DNA of 64,000 bases from Melampsora larici-populina 98AG31 (taxonomy: Eukaryota > Basidiomycota > Pucciniomycetes > Pucciniales > Melampsoraceae), in assembly GCF_000204055.1 (NCBI RefSeq), contig NW_006768871.1, positions 69,617 to 133,616 of the forward strand, read 5' to 3'. The notes below the pieces were generated by a model, which saw only the letters and a list, made by a program, of their open reading frames with translations, searched no databases and was not told the origin of the DNA. The position numbers and the translations under genes were made by a program. This document shows, piece after piece, positions 56,438-64,000 of the stretch; positions within the stretch are counted from its first letter, which is position 1; each line of letters begins with the position of its first letter.

Positions 56438-58770
56438 AAATGGACTGCACACAAATTTCAACAAACTCAACACTTCTCAATTGAAATCACCAAAAAGACC
56501 TCCCAGCAAGATTTCCAAACCTGAAAAACATTGAATAACCTGCCCGCAGACGTTACCAAACAAGATCAAAAGAAAAAAACCAGTACTTCAAACAACACTA
56601 ACACAACCAATAGAAAATACGCTGGATGTGACTCTGAGAAGTAAAATGATCAGATTGACAGTTGTTTCAATTTTTGCTATGAAAAGTTCTTAATTGTGCT
56701 ATTGATGCCTCAATGTCAATGAAATTTGAAATCATATTGATGGAAGGTGGCTGCAAAATCATCATTTCTCAAGGTTTCATGGTTATACAATTTTGGAGAT
56801 TGGAGATTGAGTGACAACGGCATCTTGCGCTTACAAAAGGTTTATCAGGTTTTGGCAATTTATCATAAGGAATGAAGCAAAGATTATAAATAATTGATGT
56901 TCTAAAATAGTCAAACTCTTCAGATTATCATGATAATATTGATCATCATTCAAATCCACCAGCATTCTAGCAGCGGGTGCCGCTGTTGTCAAACCAAACT
57001 CAGCACATTCAGTCAACAGAGAAGAAATCATGGCTTGATCACTGGGCAGAATGAGACTTGCTCAATGATCATAGCATGCATCTTGTGAGGATAAACCAAA
57101 CGTTGGGGAACACAGGTCACTGGGACTCAGAGACAACTTTGGTGATATGTGATTGCACAACCAACATTGTGCCATAGATTGATCTACCTTGGGAAATTGA
57201 TCATTGCATCAAGTGCTACAAAGTAACACAGAAGCAAATTATTGGCATTGAGAATTGAGTGAGAATCAATCACCTGTATTGAGAGAAGCCTCCCAATTCA
57301 GTATATTGCTCACAGTATTTACAGCTGAGCATGTCAAGGGCTTTTGTAGTTTTGTTTGCTGGATGTGTTTGCCAAATTCTTCTTTTGCTGCCGGAACACC
57401 CAAAGAGCAATCATTTTACAGATGTTTCAACAAAGATTTATTTTTTTGAAAAGCTCATCAACACGCAAAAATGGGGTTTTTTCTCTCCGCTAAGTGGAAG
57501 AATACAGAAAAGATTGAACCTTGAAACAAGGTTTTTTTCTCTGATTTTACCGGCTGCAGAGACAACCTTCTCCAGGAAAAGTTGTCAATCTTTCTTGAAA
57601 CAGCTGCATACCTCCTTTGATGAGGATACACAATGGCTTCTGGTTGTGATTTCAAGAATTGGTCTTTCACCCTTTGTATTTTTGACAAAAAAGTAAGGTA
57701 GATCAACTCAAGAATTGGATGGAGATAGATGATTTACTGACTCAAATCACTCAAACTGATTCCAATGTACATATTCAAATCTTAACTTCTTTAGCAGAAA
57801 TGGACAGAACTTGTAGAATCCACCAATAAATCCAGATTTCAAAATATCAGTGATCAAGATCACTGATGCTTTACCACTTTTTTTTATTGTTTTTTAAAAT
57901 TCTGAAATGAATTGATTTAGATGATTGTTTCACTTCCAAATCTGAAGTCTTGGATTTTTATATACAAATATCTGCTTGGGATCATTAAGGGTTTTCAGGT
58001 GGGGAAGTTGCATCTGAAGTTTTATGTTTTCCATTGGATGATATTTGTACAAAGCTTGTGAGAGGGTGTAAAAGTTGAAAGATATTCTAGATAAAGCCAT
58101 AGTAAGTAACACTTGAGACATCCACAATGTTCAATAGTTGCACTTCAAAGTTGGAATATTTTTGCTTTCTTGGTAAGTTCTCCTTCTTTCATAACAATAG
58201 TTTCAAATGAAGCACAGGGCAGATTGTTGTAGTTGGGAGTCTATCAAATGAGGACTATGATTTACTGATTAAATGCTTGACATTCAGTAGAAAAAATCAT
58301 TGATACATTATAATCAGGATTATAGTGATATGATCAACATCAATCATTGGTATCTTGTCCATTGATTGGAGAATAACATAAAAGAGACGACAGAAACTCA
58401 ACTGACAGTCAATATCTTGTCAAACTTGTACTTCCAAATGTACTGATCACAAATCTGAATTCAGGGCCAGGAAAAAATTACGATCTGGGGATAAATCAAA
58501 CGTTAAATCATTTCAGATTATTGCCCACTTGATCACAGAAGATTTATTAAAATTGAGTAAATGATTGCCTGGAAGAATCTTAATTTAGCATGATTTCTAC
58601 TCATTAACAAAGTATCCTGTGTTCTCAGAATCCAAGCTTCGATTGTGTGAAATTAAAGTGCTTTTCCTAGAACTTCATACAGGATGCTGATGAAGTCAAT
58701 TATATTTACCATTTCAATTTATGACATAGGTTGAAGATCAACAGCTATCATTGAATTGAACTTGATTGGA
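56438..58770. other. no gene seen
   Basis: AT-rich DNA. It includes a GCAGCGGGTGCCGCTG hairpin near 56970 that resembles the motif at 50893 and 51787. No supported coding region. Confidence 0.45.
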
Positions 58771-59499
58771 TGTTCATCTTTTCCATTCTGGTTTCGATTC
58801 AAATTGAATTATGAATTGCTTGAAGCTCTGCCTCCACCTGAAATACATCTTGGTAATGCTAATCCAAGGATCTCCGGCCCAAGTGCTGGTACTGAAGCCA
58901 TAAGACATTGAGATATTGTTAACCTCCATGACAGATTGCAATTGTGATTGAATCAATTCCTTCTTTTAGAACCTTTTTATCTAAAGAAGGGATGATCAGA
59001 ACTGTAAAGATTGAAAGAAATAGATGAAATCAAGATTAGTAAAGTGAGTATGAGTATGCAACCTATGATCTGATGAATGAAATTTTGGCTGAATGTTTCA
59101 AGTTGAGTTACTTTACTTATTGTTCCACTTGAATCGGCGATGGACCACTTCCATACAATACAATACAATGTCCTCAAAGGTAAAATTAGTCGAATCAAAA
59201 TAGTTATCTCATCAAACCAATCCATCAACTTCAAATCATCGAATGAGTCAATCAATTAGTTTATTACATCTTACTACTCATCATCTCTTCTGAAGACGTT
59301 CTGATAATTAACTTGATGCATCAAAGCAATTTCAATCTTCAATTGATCAAGCCAAAAACAAAGAAGTTTGGGTGAGTAAATCAATCGCATCAAACCTATA
59401 ATATGGTCAGAAACTGATTATATATCTAAATCATACCTCATAATCAGTTTGCATATGCACTCATCACCACCGTTCAGAATATTCCATCTCCACCAGTGC

Positions 59500-60040
59500 C
59501 ATGTACAGCCAACTATCTTAACCGATTAGTCAACTTTATTACTTGTACTTTTGCTTTTAACTCTCAATCTCAACTTGAACAAGTTTGGGATTCGATCAAA
59601 GCTTTGATCCATTCTTAGTTTATTAAGATGAGGTCTGATTGTTTTGCTGAGTGATTGTAGACCTAGATCAGGTTGATTTGGATATGACGAGAGATTGAAG
59701 GTGATCAGAAGATTGGTGTAGTCGGAGTAGATCGATCGGAACCCAATAGGCAGCAGCTGATTCATCAGATGCGATTTCTATTTAAATTACATATCATCTT
59801 CAATTGGCTTTAAATAAAGACAAACATACCTACTTTTATCATTGATAATCTTTTACCAAATGAATTGGTGATTTCTCTGTCATCTGATTGACCAATCGAT
59901 ATGAGATCTTTTGTGCCTAAATCAATTCCAACTTTTTCATGTTCTGGTTCCATGGGTCCACCTGGAATTGCTAAATGTGATGAGCAACGATCGTTGGCTT
60001 TTTATAATTGAAAAGGTCGGCTTTTGAAGTTTGGATCCAT
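59500..60040 (-). pseudogene. Nudix hydrolase pseudogene
   Basis: The minus strand reads KANDRCSSHLAIPGGPMEPE, then KVGIDLGTKDLISIGQ, then REITNSFGKRLSMIKV up to a GTATGT donor (59829). The next exon (from 59777) reads SDESAAAYWVPIDLLRLH, then soon a TGA. This order matches CoA-pyrophosphatase-like Nudix proteins of fungi. The core of the Nudix box (R-E-x-x-E-E) between PEHE and VGIDLG is deleted, so the metal site is gone. A stop also precedes KANDR. A minus-strand open stretch at 58774-58956 (YFRWRQSFKQF) may be the decayed C-terminus. Confidence 0.65.
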
Positions 60041-60069
60041 GATTTTGAGAAAAATTCATTCAAAGTTGA

Positions 60070-61320
60070 ATGTAGATTTGTCTTGAATTATTACATAATT
60101 GGAATCGCAAGTTTAGGTTGAAATCGATGTTCTTGGATTTGATTCAAATTAGATCCTATAGGATGTGAAGTTTTTCTTGATTTGACATTGAATTAATTGA
60201 AGAAGACGAAGGATGGTAATCGAGGTGAACTTGATGATAGAGTAGTCGATAGTGAAACCAGGTTTAATTTGAATACCTATTTTCAGAAAACAAAAATTTA
60301 GTGTGATCTATTGTCAAAAAATGATGATACCAAAAATTATACTCAACTGATAGCCACACTTGCTCTTTTAGTTATACCATTGGATCAAGATGGTCCTACT
60401 GATGGAGTTGCATTAACAATTTCTTGATTTTTGATCAGTTTTATTTTTGTTGTTGTTGGTACCACTAATGAGGATAGGGTGAGTTGAATTTATAGATAAA
60501 AGTCCTTAACGTAATTTATTTAAATATAATTTGTGGTTCTTAAGCTTTGAGTCAAGTCGTCTACAAAACAGACAGATCAAAAGGAAGGATAAGTTTCATT
60601 AGCTTGTCACACTTAAATCATTAGATTACTTTGAATATAAATTCAAATTCGAAATATGTAATTGATAATTGTACATAGATTTTCCGAGCGGCATGGTTTG
60701 AAACAGGTGTCAAGCAGTTCCGCTGCAGCAAGGTCAATGGGGGATGTGATTTGTGAACGTATTATGGTAAAAAGTTTTGGTACTTCAGGAGAATTGTGAT
60801 GCTTGATGTTCCGGGATTTGATTGGTGCGTGGAGGCTCCATGATGTCTGATTGACAGTGGTCATTCTTTCCGGATGATTTGAATCTCTGAGGTGAGGAAC
60901 AACGCGGTGGGTATATGGTTGCATTTGAAAATGACAGTGGATGCAAGTTGATCCACATGGTGGATTTCTGCCCATGTACAAAACTCAAATATCGCACTAA
61001 TGGTGTATTTTTTCGAGTTTTGTAAGCGAACCGTCTTTGTGGTTAAATGTTATGATTGTGTATGACTTGGCATGCAGGTACAAAGCTTTGATGTTTGTGC
61101 ATTGCTCCTCTGGCACTATAATGCACTATTCATTTGGATTGCTGAGGTAGATTTAACCTGCAAAACGCTGTGTATCCTCATTTGGCAACAAGAACTGGGC
61201 ACTTAGAATCTATTGATTGGAATTCAAAACAATGATGCAATGAAAGGATCTGGTGGCAGGCCCTGAAGGGTGATGTTCCATACTGACTGGGACTTTGGGA
61301 TTTTTCATTATGTAAAGCAC
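60070..61320. other. no gene seen
   Basis: AT-rich region with short open stretches. The minus-strand stretch at 60643-60981 has no recognised domain and no splice support. Confidence 0.4.
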
Positions 61321-61333
61321 CTGAGAAGTACAG

Positions 61334-61440
61334 ATGCTTCGGTATGTAGCCGACCCTAACCGTATACTGTACGGTCGGCTAGTTGCCGATGAAACCTGCC
61401 AGATGCTTGCAGGCGAGTCAGACGATCACCTTAAAGGCAC
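61334..61440 (+). pseudogene. tiny hAT transposase fragment
   Basis: DPNRILYGRLVADETCQMLA resembles the hAT motif PDARVFGRKWVADEAKRL of exon 4 in the intact copy. Nothing else of the gene is present on either side. Confidence 0.4.
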
Positions 61441-61569
61441 AACATCAAGTTGTACTTTTAGATTTTTGTTTCTCACTCTCAAATTCGTCTATTTTCTGAT
61501 TTTGAACCACTCAAGTATGCGGGAAACATGTTTTACGTTCAGTTGAAAGATTTCAGGATCCAAGCGCCA

Positions 61570-62190
61570 AAATTCAGATGCAGAGGCAGATGCATCTGAC
61601 TTTACACGCCATATACACATCTTCACAACCAGATTCATCTGTATGTGTACACTGCACAGCAAGTACAATACCAGATGAATCTGGATATGTACTGCACATC
61701 TTCACAATCGGACTCATCTGATCCCAAACACAGATGAATCTCCACCAGCAGATTCATCTGTGTTTTCACACTATGTACATGACAAGTGCAATGCCCGATG
61801 GATCTGGGTATGTACGCACTACACCAGACACGTCGGCCTACACAACAACACATTCGAGGTCAAACTAACCAGACACATCTGGTTACATTGGCACGCCTCA
61901 TCTGAATTCAACCAGATGCACCTGATTCTCTACACACACTGCACACTACAACACCAGATGCATCTGGATTGATCTGCTTCACCTGATCTAAAGTTATCCA
62001 GATGCGTCTGGCAAAACTGGATGCATCTGGCAACGTTCTCTACACACTATCAACTTCGAAGCAATGAACCACAGATGTATCTGACTCATCTCCACAGAAT
62101 TTTTGTGTCCTCCACGGCATCCGTGTGAGACAGATGCATATGCAAACCAACGCTCCTCAACATCAGATACACATCTGCTCATCCTTCCCT
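61570..62190. repeat. cluster of CAGATGNATCTG palindromes
   Basis: More than a dozen perfect or near-perfect copies. Examples are CAGATGCATCTG (61587), CAGATTCATCTG (61630, 61749), CCAGATGAATCTGG (61671), CCAGATGCATCTGG (61954), CCAGATGCGTCTGG (61998) and CAGATGTATCTG (62072). Spacing is irregular. Each site is two E-box-like half-sites (CAGATG/CATCTG). Confidence 0.8.
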
Positions 62191-62758
62191 CCAATCTCAA
62201 CATTCATCTGGCTTCTCATCAAATACCTTTGATGCTCTTTGCTTGAATTCAATATGTTTTGCTGACTTGACAAAGCACCTCTCGGACGTCTCGGACAAAC
62301 TGTTTGTTAAATTGATACATTTGGCAAAGACAGGTTTTCTGTGAACCATTTTGCCTGCCTCTGGCTATGTTGATGTTATCAAAAAATAAGATTTTCCTTG
62401 AAACTTGGATAAGAATAGGTGTGAATCGATGTTAATAAGAAATTTAAATGAATTAAAAAAACAAAGAGCTGAATAGAGATCAGTATATAATTCACAAAAA
62501 CTAAATCGAAGACCTTCGAACTAAATGCGAACTAAATGGCTTAGATGAGATAACTGAGATGAGATCACTGCCCGAAGTTTACACATGTTCAATTTGTATA
62601 TAACACCTTCACTTCAAGATTCAACAAAAACAAAGAACTCGCATTCTGTAATACAACTTGATAGATGAGTACGTGAGATGAGATACACAACTGCCAGAAA
62701 TCTCTTCAATTTGTATACCCCGTTCCACTTCAAGATTCAACGGAAGAAGAACAAGTCG

Positions 62759-63429
62759 CTAACTTAACTAAGTCCCTCGATGCTGAGACAGCTGTCAATC
62801 AACGAGTTGAATCAGCATGTCTCAGCATGAGGGACTTACATCTAAACTCAGCTTTTTGGCCTGAGGGGTAAGAAATCCTTTGCAGAGGAAACCTTGTTTT
62901 TCTCATTTCCGTGAGCTCACCGAGGAACATTTTACCGCGCTTCATGGGCATATGCGCTGGCTCTCGCTGCATAATGTACAACTTGATTGATTGAAATTCC
63001 TCGGTTGTTCACCGAGCTACATATCTTTTGATTTTGTCATTTTTGTATGTAGCTCACTTGTAGCTCACTTATAGCTCACTTGTAGCTTGGTGTTTCATCG
63101 AAATAAGTCCTCGACTTAGCAGAGCTACATGTGAGCTACAGGTGAAAATCACAAAATAGTAACTTATGTAGCTCAGCAAGCAACCGAGGAATCTCAATGA
63201 TTTCACTTGTACATTTTGAAGAGGAGGTCGGCGCATAACCCCATGAAGCGCGGTAAAAAGATCCCCGGTGAGCTCACGGAAAAGGACAAAGAAAGATTTC
63301 CTCTGCAAGGAAATCCTTACCTCTCAGGCCAAAAACCGGACATTAGATGTAAGTCCCTCATGCTGAGACATGCTGATTCAACTCGTTGATTGACAGCTGT
63401 CTCAGCATCGAGGGACTTAGTTAAGTTAG
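62759..63429. mobile_element. Mutator-like fold-back MITE (671 bp)
   Basis: The ends are inverted (CTAACTTAACTAAGTCCCTC at 62759; its reverse complement ends at 63429). They are flanked by the 9-bp duplication AACAAGTCG at 62750-62758 and 63430-63438. The inverted arms are about 235 bp long. The loop holds short direct repeats of AGCTCACTTGT. A 9-bp duplication and long inverted repeats are typical of Mutator-like elements. No transposase inside. Confidence 0.88.
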
Positions 63430-63438
63430 AACAAGTCG

Positions 63439-64000
63439 TTAAAAAGAAAAGAAAGGAAAATATTTCAATTTAAATTGAGCAATCAATCAAAGAAAGATCT
63501 GACAAGCTTGTTAAGTTTGACATACAATCTGTTTATTTCGAGGTGGTGGTCATCCTTGTCAATTGAGTACTTTGTCCATATATTACGTTGTAATTGATTA
63601 ACTTTTTATAATTGATACAATTCTTAGCATATATCTCTACGTATCGTATCTTTGTGAAAAAAAGTGAAAATAAAAAAACAATTGATTTTGGTCTTATGAA
63701 GGAGTATCAGACTATCAGATGCATGTAATTCAACTAATCATATCTATATGTGATGCCTCTACTCAGATTCATCTGATATGGTACGTTCCAGAATACACTA
63801 CTCAGGTTGAATGGCCCTTTTGAGCCATCTATCCAGATCCATCTGGTATATGTAGTTAATTTACCCAGATGTATCTGGATAGGTTGTCAGATCAATCCGA
63901 TATGCTACGCTCCAGAATACACTACTCACTTGAGCTCTTTTTATGACATCAGTTTACTTTGTAATATACTGTGTATATTGTGCGCAATTCAAGAGAAAGA
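63439..64000. repeat. tandem-duplicated segment with CCAGATGNATCTGG palindromes
   Basis: A unit of about 124 bp containing CCAGAATACACTACTCA occurs at 63788 and 63912, preceded by GATATGGTACG and GATATGCTACG. Palindromes CAGATTCATCTG (63764), CCAGATCCATCTGG (63833) and CCAGATGTATCTGG (63865) recur here. 63439-63700 is AT-rich and featureless. No gene. Confidence 0.65.

Noticed and set aside
61760..61972. Open frames across the palindrome cluster
   Set aside because: They are low-complexity translations of the repeat in either direction, with no start context or splice support.

Overview
The window looks like nuclear DNA of a basidiomycete fungus, most likely a rust (Pucciniales, Melampsora- or Puccinia-like). 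That placement is an inference. It rests on AT-rich intergenic DNA, small genes cut by many 50-100 nt introns with GTAAGT-type donors, and a dense mix of hAT, pogo/Tigger, Copia and Ngaro elements. No tRNA, rRNA or CRISPR feature was seen.

Layout. 331-5332 is a Copia LTR retrotransposon with apparently identical LTRs, a 5-bp target duplication and two 1-nt frameshifts. 5934-9221 holds two host genes on the minus strand: a small membrane-anchored protein and an 8-exon ER J-domain protein of the ERJ5 type. 9816-11337 is a terminal-inverted-repeat element that carries a spliced-looking gene fragment. 12034-17448 is a tandem duplication of a cyclin-box gene; copy 1 is open, copy 2 is frameshifted, and a 563-nt tract is identical between them. 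17449-22722 is largely featureless. 22723-23751 is a two-exon gene with a possible degenerate cytochrome-b5-like segment. 24580-31930 is a graveyard of hAT and Copia fragments plus a 203-bp palindromic MITE. 32503-36829 is a dead pogo/Tigger element whose 5' end is repeated as a roughly 770-bp inverted arm. 39185-50826 is a hAT element split by a Ngaro tyrosine-recombinase retrotransposon (42194-48769) and a fold-back MITE (48873-49329). 51870-56429 is a second hAT element with 8-bp target duplication, inverted ends and an uninterrupted 967-residue transposase model. The last 8 kb holds a Nudix pseudogene, clusters of a CCAGATGNATCTGG palindrome and a Mutator-like fold-back MITE.

Most notable points. 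Two hAT transposase copies share an intron that appears to use AT-AC rather than GT-AG splice ends. The Ngaro element shows the complete A1-ORFs-B1-A2-B2 split direct repeat arrangement, and its exact insertion point inside a transposase exon can be read. The 51.9-56.4 kb hAT looks intact enough to be a candidate active element. All gene models are hand-spliced from sequence and none is backed by transcripts.
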